Below, one piece after another: positions 42,919 to 56,907 of a DNA stretch of 64,000 nucleotides; the stretch's first letter is position 1; every line of letters starts with the position of its first letter. The position numbers and the translations under genes were made by a program. The stretch lies in the NCBI GenBank assembly GCA_963762165.1, contig CAVXJN010000002.1:372001-436000 (forward strand), read 5' to 3'. Origin of the DNA: CAVXJN01 sp963762165. GTDB taxonomy: Bacteria > Pseudomonadota > Gammaproteobacteria > JASBUN01. Under the pieces are notes generated by a model, which saw nothing but the letters and a program-made list of their open reading frames with translations, was not told the origin of the DNA and did no database searches.

Positions 42919-45422
42919 ATGCCTGATTCGTCCACCCGTGTGTTTCTAGTTAAGGACGATCTTTCCGCCCCCAAACCGAGCGAGGAGGCGTTGGTGGCCG
43001 CCGACGCCGGTGAATTTCGTGTCCGCTCGGTGCCACGCCTTTCCGATGCGCTCGTTCGTCTGCGCCACAACGCATTCGCGGTGATCTTGCTCGACCTGGC
43101 GTTACCCGGCGGCCGTGGCCTCGAGGTGCTGGAGCAAGTACGCGCCGTCGCCCAAAATACCGGGGTTCTGATCCTGAGCTCGGCAGGCGATGAGGAACTT
43201 GCGCGCCAGGCTGTGCAGCGCGGAGCCCCTGACTATATCGTTACGAGCCGTTTTAGCGGTCACTGGCTAGCGCGAGTCCTCCGTTACATGGTCGACCGTA
43301 AGGCGAGCGGAGACGCCCTGCGCGTCAGCGAGGCGCGCCTTCGCGCTGTGGGCGACACCCTGGCGGTCGGTATAGTCGTCTCCGACCCGAAGGGCCGCTG
43401 TGTATACACCAACGCAGCCTACCGCACGCTATCAGGCCTGACATTTGCGCAAACGCTGAATGCCGACTGGCCACGGCGATTCACCCGGAGGATTCCCGCC
43501 GCCTACTTTCGCAACGGCGAGATACGCCGCGCAGTCCCGATCCAATTCAGTCCGAGTACCGCTTTTTGCGAAATGACGGCAGCGTCGTATGGACACGCGT
43601 CAACCGAGTTGCCATGTTCGACGGTAGCGAGTTGTGCGGTCATGTCCACACCCTCGATGACATCACCGCCTGGAGACAGGCGGAAGCCGGGGCACATGCC
43701 GCCGAAGAGGCGTTGATCGAAGAAAAAGAACGAGCCGAAACGACGCTCAATCTGATCGGCGATGCGGTGCTCATGACCGACTTGGAAGCTAATCTGACCT
43801 ACCTGAATCCAGTCGCACAGAAGATGACGGGCTGGACCTGCGAAGACGCCCATGGCATGCCGCTTGCGGCGGTGTTTAATATCGTGGACGGCAACACGCG
43901 CCAGGCCGCAGTCAGCGCCGCGCGGCGCGCCATCGATGCCAACACGCCTGTGGGCCCGGCAGCTGAATGTCTGCTGATCCGCCGGGACGGGTTCGAATCC
44001 GCGATCGAACATTCCGCCGCGCCGATTCATGGTCGGGACGGATGCGTCAGCGGAGCGGTGATCGTCTTTCACGATGTCGTTCAGTCTCGGGAGATGGCAC
44101 ACCAAATGCGCTATTTAGCCCATCACGATCCTCTCACGGGGTTGCCAAATCGGACCCTGCTTACGGAGCGGCTATCCCGGGCCATGGCGCTTGCACGGCG
44201 TCACGGCAAGAAGGTCGGGTTAATGTACCTCGATATCGACCATTTCAAACGAGTCAATGATTCGCTGGGCCATGCTGTCGGGGATGAGTTGCTGCGATCG
44301 GTCGCGACGCACTTGTCCGCCTGCGTGCGCGACACGGACACGGTTTGCCGCCAAGGCGGCGACGAATTCGTGATCCTACTGAGTGAAATCGAGCGGCCGC
44401 AAGACGCCGCCCATGTCGCGGACACGTTGTGCGCCGGTTACGCTCCGCCTCATATCGTTGCCGGTCACGAACTTCACGCTACGTTCAGCATCGGAGTCAG
44501 CATCTATCCGGATGATGGCATGGACGTTGACACGTTGATCAAAAACGCAGATACGGCAATGTATCAAGTGAAGACGAATGGCCGTAAACATTACCAATTC
44601 TATCGTGCAGAAATGATCTCAGCGGCGCTTCAGCGAGAGATTATCCGGGACAAGCTGTCCCGTGCGCTGACAGAACATCAGTTTGTGTTGCACTATCAGC
44701 CTAAAATAAATCTCGACACCGGAGAGATCTCTGGCCTCGAAGCGCTCATCCGTTGGCAGGATCCTGAGATCGGCATCGTCCAACCGGCGCAATTCGTACC
44801 GATTGCGGAGGAGTGCGGGCTCATCGTTCCGATCGGCGGATGGGTGATGCGCCGGGTTTGCAGGCAGATTCAAACTTGGATCGAGTCAGGACGGGCGGTA
44901 GTGCCAGTTTCGATCAACATTTCAGCGGAACAGTTCCACAACAAAGATTTTCAGGAAAGCGTTGCGATGGTTCTGAAGGAGACCGGTGTCGCGGCGCGCT
45001 ATTTGGAATTGGAGATCTCTGAAAGCATACTGATGGAAGATTCGGAGGCGTCCGTATCAGTGCTGAAGGCGCTTCGCGCCCAGGGTGTACGCTTCGCGAT
45101 TGACCATTTCGGCAGGGACCGCTCTGTTGTGAGTTTATTGAAGCGATTTCCTAGCGACACTATCAAGATCGACCGATCTTTCGTTCGCGATCTCGTCATG
45201 AATGCGGACGATGCTGAGACCGTGGAAGCAGTCATCGGCATAGCTAAAGATCTCCAGTATCACATCGTCGCGGAAGGCATTGAATCGCGTGCACAGCTGG
45301 CATTTCTTCGCAATTTGGGATGCGATACCGGACAAGGGTTCTATTTCAGTCGTCCCTTGCATGCCGACGTGTGCGAAAATCTCATGGCTGAAACATATGC
45401 GTTGGCATCGCCATTGAACTAG
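42919..45422 (+). CDS. REC-PAS-PAS-GGDEF-EAL cyclic-di-GMP enzyme (frameshifted in this sequence)
   Basis: 834 aa after adding one base at ~43470. Receiver domain (phospho-Asp in VILLDLALPGGRG), first PAS (LAVGIVVSDPKGRCVYTNAA; the shift lies before the IHPEDSRR part), second PAS (GDAVLMTDLEANLTYLNPVA), GGDEF with intact motif RQGGDEFVILL, and EAL with intact GLEALIRW, followed by VSINISAEQF. Both catalytic motifs are complete, so it could make or degrade c-di-GMP. ATG at 42919 with aaggagg upstream; the longer frame start at 42838 lacks one. No transmembrane segment. Confidence 0.88.
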
Positions 45423-45646
45423 TGCGATCTCGCCCAGCACGACGCCAAGTTGTGCTGAAAAATGTTTGGAGCCTGTCTCACGGGTGACCCGAAAATGGAG
45501 CCCGCGCTCGCTCTGAGTCTACCTCTCGAACTCCGTGCTTCTGCCGACCCCTACGTTTCCTATGGGTTACGCAACCCGCTATTAATCGTTAGGCGCACAG
45601 GCGGTGCCACCGGTAGGATGGATAGACTGCCGGCAGCAAACGGAAT

Positions 45647-48600
45647 GTGCGGGGCCTCTATCGGGCCTGTTCTTGCGAGGAGACGTTCATCGCCATCATC
45701 GACTTCAGGTCCGCCCGCGCGCGTGGCGCGCTGAGAAGCGACCGCGACACTGAATTGTTGCGTTCGGAGCTGTTCAGCATCGAACAGCTCAAGCGCCACG
45801 CCGTGGTACTTGCAGAACAACATAGCATTGACACGGCGCGCGGGCCCGACAAATTATTGCCGAGACTGGCTGACAATGCGCGTGTGTTGCAGGCGGCCTA
45901 CGAAGTCGTAACTTCCGCCGCCGCCGCGGGCCAGCAGATCGCTCCCGCCGAAGCGTGGATGCTCGATAACTTCTACCTCATCGAGCAGCAGATCGATTTG
46001 GCGCATCGTCATTTGCCGCGCGGCTACAGCAGGCAATTGCCGCGTCTTGCGGCCGGCCCCTCGGCTGGTTTCCCCCGTATCTACGATCTGGCGCTGCAGT
46101 TGATTTCCCACATGGACGGGCGTGTCGACGATGACAACGTCATGCAGTTCATTTCAGCCTATCAGACGGTTCAGCCTTTGCAGTTGGGGGAGCTATGGGC
46201 GTATCCCATCATGTTGCAATTGGCGTTGCTGGAGAATCTGCGTCGCGTCGGCGTGCGCATCGCCCGCCGTCGGCAGGAGCGCGACGCGGCCATTGTCTGG
46301 GCCGACCGGTTACTTGTTACCGCCGAAAAGAAGCCGAAGCAGCTGATTCAGGTGCTGGCGGATTTCGCCAACGCGGACGTACCGCTCACCGCGCCGTTTG
46401 TTGAAGAGTTCTACGCGCGCCTGCAGGTGCAGGCGCCGACAATGGCGTTTATCCAAACCTGGGTAGAACAAAAGCTGCACGAACAAGGGGTGACCGCTGC
46501 GCAGTTGTCGGAAGCGGCGGGCCGCACGGCGGCGACCAATCAGCTTTCGGTGGCCAACAGCATTGGCAGTTTGCGCTTCATCGGCGCGACGGACTGGAAG
46601 ACATTCGTCGAGCGGCTCAGCGTCGTTGAACAGCGGTTGCGTGACGATCCGGCCGCGATGTACGTCGAGCAGGATTTTGCTACTCGCGATCGATATCGCC
46701 ATATCGTGGAGGATCTGGCAAGAGCATGTTCCCATACCGAAGAAGGGGTGGCGCGTGAGGCAATTCGGCTTGCGCACGCTGCCGGCCGGTCGGGTGACAC
46801 GGATCGTCGTGCGCACGTTGGCTATTATCTGATCGACCGTGGGCGACCGACCCTGGAGCGTGCGCTGGGGTGCGGGTTTTTGTTGCGGTTCCGGGCGCTT
46901 GTCGCCGGCCGCGCAAGCCGAATGTGGCTCTATATAGGTTCGATTGCTTTATTGACCGTGTTGGCGACGCAGTTCGTGCTGTTGCCGTTTTCGGGATCGG
47001 AATTCACGTCTTGGCGCTTCGGGTTGTTTTTGCTCGCCGGCGCCATATCGACGTCGGCGTTTGCGGTGGCGCTCGTTAATTTGCTGGTCACATTGTCGTT
47101 GTCGCCCCGAACGCTGGCGCGGCTAGATTTCTCGAAAGGCATCCCGGACGCCCATCGAACCATGGTGGCGGTGCCGGTGTTGCTGGGCAGTGCGGAGGAG
47201 ATCGATCGCTTGATCGAAGCGTTGGAGATCCGCTATCTGGGCAATCGCGATCCCAATGTTTTTTTCGCGCTCTTGACCGATTTCCCTGACGCCGCCGAAC
47301 AAACCCTTCCCAGTGATGGACCGCTGCTGGCCCGTTTGCGGGAGGCGATTTCTACCCTGAACGCAACCTATCGCGACGATCGTTCTTGTATCTTCTATTT
47401 GTTCCACCGTTCGCGCACATGGAATCCATACGAAGGAGTGTGGATGGGTTATGAGCGCAAGCGGGGCAAACTCGAGCAATTCAATGGTTTCTTGCGCGGT
47501 GATGCGCAGGATGCATTCTCGGAAGTCGTAGGTGACGTATCGATTTTCCGCTCGATCCGGTACGTCATCACCCTGGACGCCGATACCCAGTTGCCGCGCG
47601 ATGCGGCGATCACCCTGGTAGGGAATATGGCCCATCCCCTCAATCGCCCCGTGTACGATCCAGTGAAGGGGCGGATCGTAGAGGGTTATGCCATTTTGCA
47701 GCCGAGGGCTTCCATAAGTCTCGTCAGCGCCGGGCAATCTCGTTTTACGAAACTCTTTGTCGGCGAGGCGGGTATCGATCCCTACACCCGACAGGTTTCA
47801 GATGTCTATCAGGATCTGTTCGGGGAAGGATCGTTTATCGGCAAGGGAATCTACGACGTCGATGCGTTTCGCCAGTCGGTGGATGGACGGTTCCCGGAAA
47901 ATCGAATTCTCAGCCATGATCTGTTGGAGAGTGGCTACGCACGTTCGGCATTGGTAACCGACGTCGATCTCATCGAGGATCACCCGGCCAGTTACTCGGT
48001 CGAAGCGAGTCGGCGTCACCGTTGGATACGTGGCGATTGGCAATTAGCGGCGTGGTTGCTGCCCTGGGTGCCCGGCCCGTCGGCTACGGCCGGCACGCAG
48101 TCGACGCGTCAGCGCAACCCGCTCACGGCTTTATCGGTTTGGAAGCTGTTCGATAATCTCCGGCGCAGTCTGGTGCCGCCGGCGCTGCTGTTGCTACTGG
48201 TGGGCGGTTGGGTGATCGCCCCGTCCCCGGCCTGGTTCTGGACCCTGGTCGTGGCCGCGGTGGTACTTTTGCCGGGATTCGTTGGCCTTTTGATCGAACT
48301 CATCCGCAAACCGCAGGAGCGGGATTGGTCGGTTCATTTGGCGCTCACCAGCAAGTCAGCGGGCCGTCCGCTGGTGCTGGCGGGTTTGACGTTGGTGTTC
48401 TTACCTTACGACGCCTTGATCTGCCTGGACGCGATCTTTCGCTCCGGGGTGCGCATGCTGTTTACGTGCCGCGGTTTACTGCTCTGGCAACTTCCCGCGT
48501 ATAAGAAACGCAATGCGCGGCGGACTCCGTCCGACTTTATTCGGGAGATGTGGATCGCGCCGACCATGGCGGCTGCGGTAGGTGGCTATCTCCTCTGGGG

Positions 48601-51600
48601 TCCGTTGCCGTTTGTTGCCGCTGAATGGTGGCTCTGCGCGCCGTTGTTGCTGCTGTGGTTAAGCGCGCCGGTCATCGGTTGGTGGATCAGCGTGCCCCTC
48701 GCAGCAGGCGGCCCGGAGCTGAACGTCAAGCAACGACTGTTTTTGCGTGTGGCGGCACGGCGTACGTGGCGCTACTTCGATGAATTTGTCTCAGCCGAGG
48801 ACAACTGGCTACCACCTGACAACTTCCAGGAGCATCCGGACCCTGCAATCGCTGCCCGGACGTCACCCACCAACATCGGTATGGGCCTGCTGGCGAATCT
48901 CGCGGCTTATGATTTTGGTTATGTAAGCGCTGGCGACCTGATACGCCGGACGACGCTTACCCTGTCGACCATGGAGAAGTTGGAGCGCTATCGCGGACAT
49001 TTCTACAATTGGTACGACACCCGGACACTGCAACCGCTTCGACCCCAATACATTTCCTCGGTGGACAGCGGCAACCTGGTCGGCTCCCTGCTGACCCTGC
49101 AAGCGGGCCTGATGGAGCTCAAGGATGCGCCCGCGCGTACGGGCGTGGTATTTGAGGGACTGCAGGATACATTATCCGTGCTGACAGAGCATTTGCCGTC
49201 TGTACCCGCGCCGGAACTCGCGCAGAAACTGAACAATATTCGCAATACGCTGAACGCGTACATAGGCGACGCACCACCGGACTCCCCAACCGCGATCGTC
49301 ACCGCACTGGCTGAAATCCAGCGCACAGCCGCGGACCTGCTTGCGTGGTTGCCGGAAAATACCGATATCGACCCTGAATTGATGTACTGGGCGCGACAGT
49401 TCGAGCGGCAGGCGCGCGAGTTCGGCGATGATTCTCGCGCCATGGTCCCTGCAACCCCGCCGTTTGATCAGATTGGCCGCGGTGAAGATCTCGCGCCTAG
49501 GCATACCAGTGTCGGTGCCCGATCCTGCAGCGAAACCGCAGCCATTGATCGCAATGAAACCATCGACGAGTTGGTCGAACGTTGCCGTGCGTTTGCATCG
49601 ATGGATTTCGAATTTCTTTATGATTCGTCGCGGGGACTGCTGGCCATTGGGTACGACGTGGGCGAACGGCGCCGGGATCCGTCGTGCTACGACTTGTTGG
49701 CTTCCGAGGCGCGACTGGCGAGCTTTCTGCTCATTGCGCAGGGTCAGCTGCCGCAAAAGCATTGGTTCGCACTAGGGCGCTTGTTGACCAGTCATGGCGG
49801 GGCGGTGAGCTTGATCTCCTGGAGCGGCTCGATGTTCGAGTATCTGATGCCGTGCCTGATCATGCCAAGCTTTGAAAATACGCTGTTGGACCATACCTGC
49901 AAAGCAGCGGTATCCCGCCAGATTCAATATGGGCGGCAACGGGCGGTCCCGTGGGGCATATCCGAATCCTGTTACAACGCCACCGACCTGCACCAGGTTT
50001 ATCAATACCGGGCGTTCGGGGTGCCGGGCCTGGGGTTCAAACGCGGGCTCGGCGACGATCTGGTCGTCGCACCCTACGCCAGCGCATTGGCGTTGACTGT
50101 AGCGCCGCGGGAAGCGTGCCAAAATCTGCAGACGCTGGCTGCCAATGGCTTCATTGGTGACTACGGCTTTTACGAAGCCATCGATTACACGCCGTCGCGC
50201 GTTCCGCGTGGGTCCGACCACGCCGTGGTGCGTACCTTCATGGCCCATCATCAAGGTATGAGTCTTCTGGCGTTCGGGGACGTGCTGCTTGGCCGGCCGA
50301 TGCAACGCAGATTCATGTCCGATCCCCTGGTACGCGCGACCCAACTGCTGTTGCAGGAACGTGTGCCTAAGAGGAGTGCGACCCTGCAACCGCACGCTGC
50401 CGAAGTGACTGCCGCGGCGCGTCCGCCGAGTGCGGAAGTTGGCCAGATCATGCGCGTGTTCACGGACCCGAACACGACCATTCCAGAAGTTCACCTGCTT
50501 TCAAACGGCAAGTACCACGTTATGGCCACCCAGGCCGGAGGCGGCTATAGCCGTTGGCAAAATCTGGCTGTGACTCGATGGCGCGAAGACGCTACGCGCG
50601 ATTGCTGGGGAACATTCATTTACCTGCGCGAGCGGGCGACGGGGCGTTACTGGTCTGCGGCACACCAGCCGACCTTGCGCAAGGCCGATCACTACGAAGC
50701 GATATTTGTCCAAGCGCGGGCAGAATACCGACGCCGAGACCAGGCGATCGAGACCCACACCGAAATCAGTGTGTCGCCGGAAGACGATGTGGAGATTCGC
50801 CGGGTGACCCTGACGAATCTGTCCGCTCGTATCCGCCACATCGAACTGACGAGTTATGCCGAAGTGGTATTGGCGCCGCTCAACGCCGATATGGCGCATC
50901 GCGCGTTCAGCAATTTGTTCGTACAGACCGAGATTCTCCAGGATCAACAGGCAATCCTTTGCACACGCCGGCCCCGCACCGCAGAGGACCAGGTTCCATG
51001 GATGTTTCACCTGTTGGCAGCGCCGGGCGTTGTCGCGGGAGAACCGTCGTTCGAAACCGATCGCGCCAAGTTTATCGGCCGAGGCCGCACCGCTGAAAAT
51101 CCCATAGCGCTCGATTCGGCCGACGGGGTGCCGCGTGGGTCTGCCAGGCTGTCCAATACTGACGGCGCGGTACTCGATCCGATCGTTTCCATACGCCGCA
51201 ACATCACCTTGTCGCCGGATGGATCGGCAACCGTTTCGATTATTTCTGGTGTCGCACACACACGGGAAGCGGCGCTGGGAGTGCTCGAAAAGTATTGCGA
51301 TCGACATTTCGTCGAGCGCGCGTTTGAGATGGCGTGGTTTCAAAGCCACGAGGTATTGCGCCATATCAATGCAGTGGAGGCTGACGCTCAGATTTTCGGT
51401 CGACTGGCGACGTCGGTCATTTACGCGAACGTTTTGCGCCGGGCCGCTCCGAGCGTGATTGCGCGCAATCGCCTCGGACAATCCGGGCTGTGGCGCTTCG
51501 GAATATCCGGCGACCTGCCAATTGTCCTGGTGCGTATCGGTAACCTGGCACGAATGGATCTGGTGAAGACGGCATTGCAGGCACATTCCTATTGGCGCAT

Positions 51601-54348
51601 GAAAGGTTTGGCGGCCGATCTGGTGATCGTGAATGAGGACTTTTCCGGTTACCGGGCGGTCATGCAGGATGAAATCCTGGGCTTGGTGAACGGCGGCCAA
51701 CAGGCGCACATGCTCGATGAGCCTGGGGGCATCTTTATTCGCCGCGCCGACGAGCTTTCGGAGGATGAACGGGTATTGCTGCAAACCGTGGCTCGGATCG
51801 TTTTCAGTGACAGGGCGCAGACGCTGATCGAGCAGGTTGAGCGCCGCGTGTCCCCTGAGCGTGCTTCCGATCGTTTGGAGTTACCTGCAAAAGCGGTCGC
51901 AGAATCGGTGCAGCCGCTGGCGCACCGGGAACGGATCCTCTGCAACGGTTTGGGGGGGTTCACCCCCGATGGTCGCGAGTACGTGATCACCCTCGAGCCA
52001 GGACAAACGACCCCGGCGCCTTGGGCCAATGTGATCGCCAGCCCCCACATCGGCACGGTAGTGAGCGAAAGCGGCGGCGCTTACACCTGGGTGGAGAACG
52101 CCCACGAGTTTCGTTTAACCACCTGGCACAACGATCCGTTGAGCGACAGCTCCGGGGAGGCGCTCTACATTCGGGACGAGGAAACAGGCGTGTTCTGGTC
52201 GCCGACGCCTTTGCCGGCGCGCGGCCGCACGGGCTATGTTTGTCGGCACGGTTTCGGGTATAGCGTGTTCGAGCACTCGGAATCCGGAATCAGTTCGACT
52301 TTGTCGGTATATGTCGCCATCGATGCACCGGTCAAGTTTGCCGTCGTCAAACTGTGCAATCACTCCAAGCGGTCCAGGCGCCTGTCCGTCACCGGTTACT
52401 GGGAACTGGTAATGGGCGAATGGCGCCACGTCAATCTGATGCACATCGTCACGGAAATGGACCCGCAGACCGGGGCGGTATTTGCTAGCAACGCTTTCGG
52501 CCGTGAATATGCGGGAAGAGTGGCGTTCGCACAGGTCAGTGAAACGGAAATGTCGATCACGGGAAACCGGACCGAGTTCATCGGTCGTAACGGCTCGCTC
52601 GCCAATCCCGCTGCCATGGGCCGTGCGCGTTTTTCCGGTCACACCGGCGCGGCGCGCGATCCATGCGCTGCAATCCAGACCACGGTCGAATTGGCGGAAG
52701 GTGAAGAACGCGAAATCGTGTTCGTGTTCGGTGCGGCCGCTAATACGGACGAAGCGCAGCAACTGGTACAGCGGTTCAGTGGCCCGGCCCGTGCTCGGCA
52801 GGCGCTGGAAGCGGTGTGGGAATATTGGAATCGCACCTTGGGCGCAGTCCAGGTGCAGACTCCTGATCGCGCCTTGGACGTGATGGCCAACGGTTGGCTG
52901 GTCTACCAAACGTTGGCGTGCCGGTTCTGGGGGCGCAGCGGGTATTATCAGTCCGGAGGCGCATACGGCTATCGGGACCAACTCCAGGATACGATGGCGC
53001 TGATCCATACCACGCCCGAACTGGCACGCGAGCAGTTGCTTCGCTGCGGCGGGCGCCAATTTCCTCAGGGCGACGTGCAGCATTGGTGGCATCCTCCCAG
53101 CGGCCAAGGTGTGCGCACGCATTTCTCCGACGATTACCTGTGGCTTCCCTACGCAGCCTGCCGATACGTGCTGGCGACTGGCGACACGGGCGTGCTCGAC
53201 GAGCCGGTGCATTTTTTGGTTGGACGCGAACTCAATGCCGAAGAAGAGGCCTACTACGACCAACCGCAACGGTCCACCGAAACCGCCACGCTGTACGAGC
53301 ATTGCGTACGGGCCGTGGAGCATGGCCTGCGCTTCGGCAGCCACCAGCTACCGCTCATCGGCTGTGGCGATTGGAACGACGGTATGAATCGCATCGGCCG
53401 CGCGGGCAAGGGTGAAAGTGTTTGGCTCGCGTGGTTCTTGTACGACGTGCTGACTTCATTCGCCGGACTTGCGCGCAGCCGCGGCGATGAGGCGTTCTCC
53501 ACTAAATGCCAGGAGCAGGCTGAGGCCTTGCGTACCAACATCGAATCCCAAGCTTGGGACGGAAACTGGTACCGCCGGGCCTATTTCGACGATGGCACGC
53601 CGTTGGGATCCGCCACCAACGACGAATGCCAGATCGACTCCATCAGCCAAAGTTGGGCGATCATTTCCGGCGCTGGAGAACCCGAGCGAGCCCGCAAGGC
53701 AATGGCCGCGGTGAATGAACGCCTGGTGCGGCGCGATGCGAAATTGATCCAATTACTCTCGCCACCCTTCGATAAATCCGATCTCGAACCGGGGTACATC
53801 AAAGGCTACGTACCCGGCGTGCGCGAGAACGGCGGCCAGTATACCCACGCCGCGATCTGGACGGTGATGGCGTTCGCCATGATGCGGCGATCGAGAACGC
53901 GCATGGGAGTTGTTCGCAATGCTGAATCCCGTAACCACGGCGCGCGCGCGGAAGAGTCCGAGCGTTACAAAGTCGAACCGTACGTCATGTGCGCGGATAT
54001 CTATGCGGCGCCGCCTCACACCGGGCGGGGCGGCTGGACCTGGTACACCGGTGCGGCGGGGTGGATGTACCGCTTGACGCGTCGAAACGCTGCTCGGTGT
54101 CAGTCTGGAAGTGGACCATCTGCGCATCGCGCCGTGCATGCCGGCGGATTGGGATTCATACACGATGCATTATCGCTATCGAGATACGGTGTACCACATC
54201 AACGTCAAGCGGGTCGCCGACGGCTCGGATCAACCTCCCCGCGTAGCTGCTCGACGGGATCCCTGTGGACGCCACGGTACACCCGCAAGGGACGATTCCG
54301 CTGTCCGACGACCGCCTGGAGCATTTTGCCGAACTGGAGGTTCCATGA
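45647..54348 (+). CDS. Cyclic beta-(1,2)-glucan synthase-like giant membrane enzyme (NdvB/ChvB type; two frameshifts near the 3' end)
   Basis: About 2,900 aa. N-terminal ~420 residues soluble, then membrane segments (LYIGSIALLTVLATQFVLL), a GT84-type glycosyltransferase domain (FRSIRYVITLDADTQLPRDA, SRRHRWIRGDW), more membrane helices (~820-1000), a glucoamylase-like domain and tandem GH94/glycoside phosphorylase domains (GCGDWNDGMNRIGRAGKGES, WTWYTGAAGWMYRLT). The frame must shift at ~54078 and ~54247 (one extra base each) to reach the natural end PLSDDRLEHFAELEVP. It makes periplasmic osmoregulated cyclic glucans. GTG start at 45647 is uncertain. Followed by a betaine transporter. Confidence 0.88.
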
Positions 54349-54753
54349 AGGCGCAGGCACTACATCGATCCATTCGCGATGATCTGGGAAGAACGACCTG
54401 CTGTGTAATTGAACAGTGACGACGGCTGCGGTGTGGCGGCGGGGCGTATTCAGGCACGGAAATACAGGAACCGCGCGCCCCCGGGGATGGCGCACGGACC
54501 AGACTACCGGGCGGTTGCCGCTCTTACTCCGCGTGTTGGTGCCGAAGCTCCCAGATACGAATCGTTCGCAGGCGATGGCATGGCTGTTGTCGGCAATGGG
54601 TAGTCTGAGGGAGAGACGCACCCACAAGGTCCCATTGTGCGGTGTATCGCGATGCCGCGCAATTGCCGAATCCCCGTCGGGCACGGTTCACGCTTGCGCG
54701 TCCGGCGTGTACGATGGACATAGACTTGCTCCTGCCGTCCACAGTTGAGACTC
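54349..54753. other. Intergenic region, nothing recognised
   Basis: 405 bases between the glucan synthase and the ABC transporter operon. Short ORFs only, none with a ribosome binding site. Should hold the transporter promoter. Confidence 0.5.
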
Positions 54754-55942
54754 ATGACGGACAAGATTGTCGTCGAAAGGCTTTACAAGATTTTCGGTCC
54801 GAGTCCGCAGCAAGCGATGGATCGGGCGCTTGCCGGTACATCCAAGGACGACGTACTCGCCCAGACTGGACATACGGTTGGCGTTCAGGACGCCAATTTC
54901 ACGGTGCGCGCGGGTGAAATCTTTGTCGTGATGGGTCTGTCCGGTTCGGGAAAATCGACACTGGTGCGCATGCTCAATCGCTTGATTGACCCCACCGCGG
55001 GCAAAGTCATGATCGACGGACAGGACGTCGTCGCCATGGACGCGCGCCGGCTGATCCAGTTGCGGCGGCGCGAGATCGCGATGGTGTTTCAGTCTTTCGC
55101 GCTTTTGCCGCATCTCACCGTGTTGGAAAACGCAGCCTTTGGTTTGGAGATCGCGGGCGTCGACAAAAGCGAGCGTGCGGAGCGGGGTCGCCAGGCCCTG
55201 GAACAGGTTGGATTGACGGGTAGCGCCGATCGGTATCCGGATCAATTGTCGGGCGGAATGAAACAGCGTGTGGGGCTGGCACGGGCGCTTGCCACCAATC
55301 CTTCTATTCTCTTGATGGACGAGGCGTTCTCAGCACTCGATCCGCTGATCCGGCGCGAAATGCAGGAAGAACTTTTGAAGTTGCAGGAACAGCACGAGCG
55401 CACGGTGGTGTTCATTTCGCACGATCTGGACGAGGCGATGCGGATTGGCGACCGGATTGCGATCATGGAAGGCGGCCGGGTGTTGCAGGTGGGTACGCCC
55501 AAGGAGATTCTCGAATATCCTGCCACCGATTACGTGCGTGGCTTCTTCCGAGACGTCGACGTCGCGCAAGTCTACGCTGCCGGAGACCTGGCGGAACCGC
55601 ACGAGGCGGTGTTTACGATCGAAACTTCGGTGACGGTCGAGCGCGTGTTGCAGGACTTTGAAACGCCGCGGTTTCCCCTATGGTTACGTCGTTGACCCGT
55701 CAGGCCGATTCCAGGGCGTCGTCAGTGTCGAGTCTTTGCAGGAGGCAGGTGGCGGAGGACAGATGTTGGACGCCGCGTTACTGCCGCAACCACGGGTGCT
55801 GCGCACGAGCACGCGGCTCGTTGACGCGATCGGTCGCGTGGCCGGCACACCGTATCCGGTGCCAGTAGTCGATCGTCACGGTTCGCTGCGGGGTGTGTTG
55901 ACGCGCAGCGGTTTGCTCGGCGCGATGAAGAAGTCGACGTGA
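54754..55942 (+). CDS. proV: Glycine betaine/proline-type ABC transporter ATP-binding protein (frameshifted in this sequence)
   Basis: 395 aa after removal of one extra C at ~55666. ProV/OpuAA start (LYKIFGPSPQQAMDRALAG), Walker A VMGLSGSGKSTLVR, signature QLSGGMKQRVGLARAL, Walker B ILLMDEAFSALDPLIR. After residue ~270 come two CBS-type segments (YGYVVDPSGRFQGVVSVESL; PVPVVDRHGSLRGVLT), which in OpuA sense ionic strength. ATG at 54754. Its stop overlaps the permease start by one base, forming a three-gene operon. Confidence 0.92.
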
Positions 55943-56907
55943 TGCGCCCGGTCGCCGCGGCCATGCTGATGTTGTTGATGCCGGCTGCCCATGCGCAGAC
56001 GCCGCCGGGCCGGATTCCGGTCGGCGACTGGATCGAAGCGACTGTCGATTGGCTGCTCAACAATGCGCAACCGGTGTTCGACGGCATCGTCTGGTTGATC
56101 AACGGCGTCACGGGCATGCTGGAGGCGACATTGTTGTATCCGCCGGCCTGGCTGTTGGTCGTGGTGCTGGCTGCACTGGGTGCCTGGCGGGTGGGTTGGC
56201 GCTTTGCATTGTTCACACTCTTGGCATTGGCCGGCGTGGTGGGCATGGGCCTATGGCATGAGACCTTGTCCACGCTTGCGCTGGTACTCGCCGCGACCCT
56301 GGTGAGCCTGGTGATCGGCATTCCGATCGGAATCTGGGCGGCGCGCAGCGATACGGTCTGGAACCTGGTTCGCCCGGTGCTCGATTTCATGCAGACCATG
56401 CCCGCATTCGTATATCTCATACCGGCGGTCATGTTCTTCAGCACCGGTAGAGTGCCGGGCACGATCGCCACCATCATTTTTTCGATGCCGCCGGCAGTGA
56501 GACTGACCAATCTCGGCATCCGCCAGGTATCGACTGAAATGGTGGAAGCCGGACTCGCGTTCGGCTGTACGCCGCATCAACTGTTGTTCAAAGTGCAGAT
56601 CCCGACCGCCATGCCGTCGATCATGGCGGGCGTGAACCAAAGCATCATGCTGGCGCTGTCGATGGTTGTGATTGCCTCCATGATCGGTGCCGGAGGCCTC
56701 GGGGACGTCGTGCTGCGGGGAATCCAGCGCCTGGACGTGGGCCTGGGCTTTGAAGGCGGCATCGGCGTGGTGGTACTGGCGATCGTGCTGGACCGGATCA
56801 CGCAGAGCTTTGGCGGTCGTCGCCGTCAGTCGATTTCGGAGCGGCTGCGCGGCTTGTGGTCGACAGTGCAGGGCAGAGGTCCGCTGCGTGGGACGGACGA
56901 GGGATGA
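55942..56907 (+). CDS. proW: Glycine betaine/proline-type ABC transporter permease
   Basis: 321 aa. N-terminal hydrophobic leader (VAAAMLMLLMPAAHA), a ProW-like segment (IPVGDWIEATVDWLLNNAQP), then six helices with the BPD transporter loop EAGLAFGCTPHQLLFKVQIP. Translation starts at ATG 55942 (TGATG with the upstream stop); GTG 55939 is the alternative. Its stop overlaps the substrate-binding protein ATG by four bases. Confidence 0.93.
   Translation: MRPVAAAMLMLLMPAAHAQTPPGRIPVGDWIEATVDWLLNNAQPVFDGIVWLINGVTGMLEATLLYPPAWLLVVVLAALGAWRVGWRFALFTLLALAGVVGMGLWHETLSTLALVLAATLVSLVIGIPIGIWAARSDTVWNLVRPVLDFMQTMPAFVYLIPAVMFFSTGRVPGTIATIIFSMPPAVRLTNLGIRQVSTEMVEAGLAFGCTPHQLLFKVQIPTAMPSIMAGVNQSIMLALSMVVIASMIGAGGLGDVVLRGIQRLDVGLGFEGGIGVVVLAIVLDRITQSFGGRRRQSISERLRGLWSTVQGRGPLRGTDEG

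Noticed and set aside
54416..54748. 110-aa ORF between the glucan synthase and proV
   Set aside because: Arg/Pro-rich composition typical of a shadow frame and no ribosome binding site.
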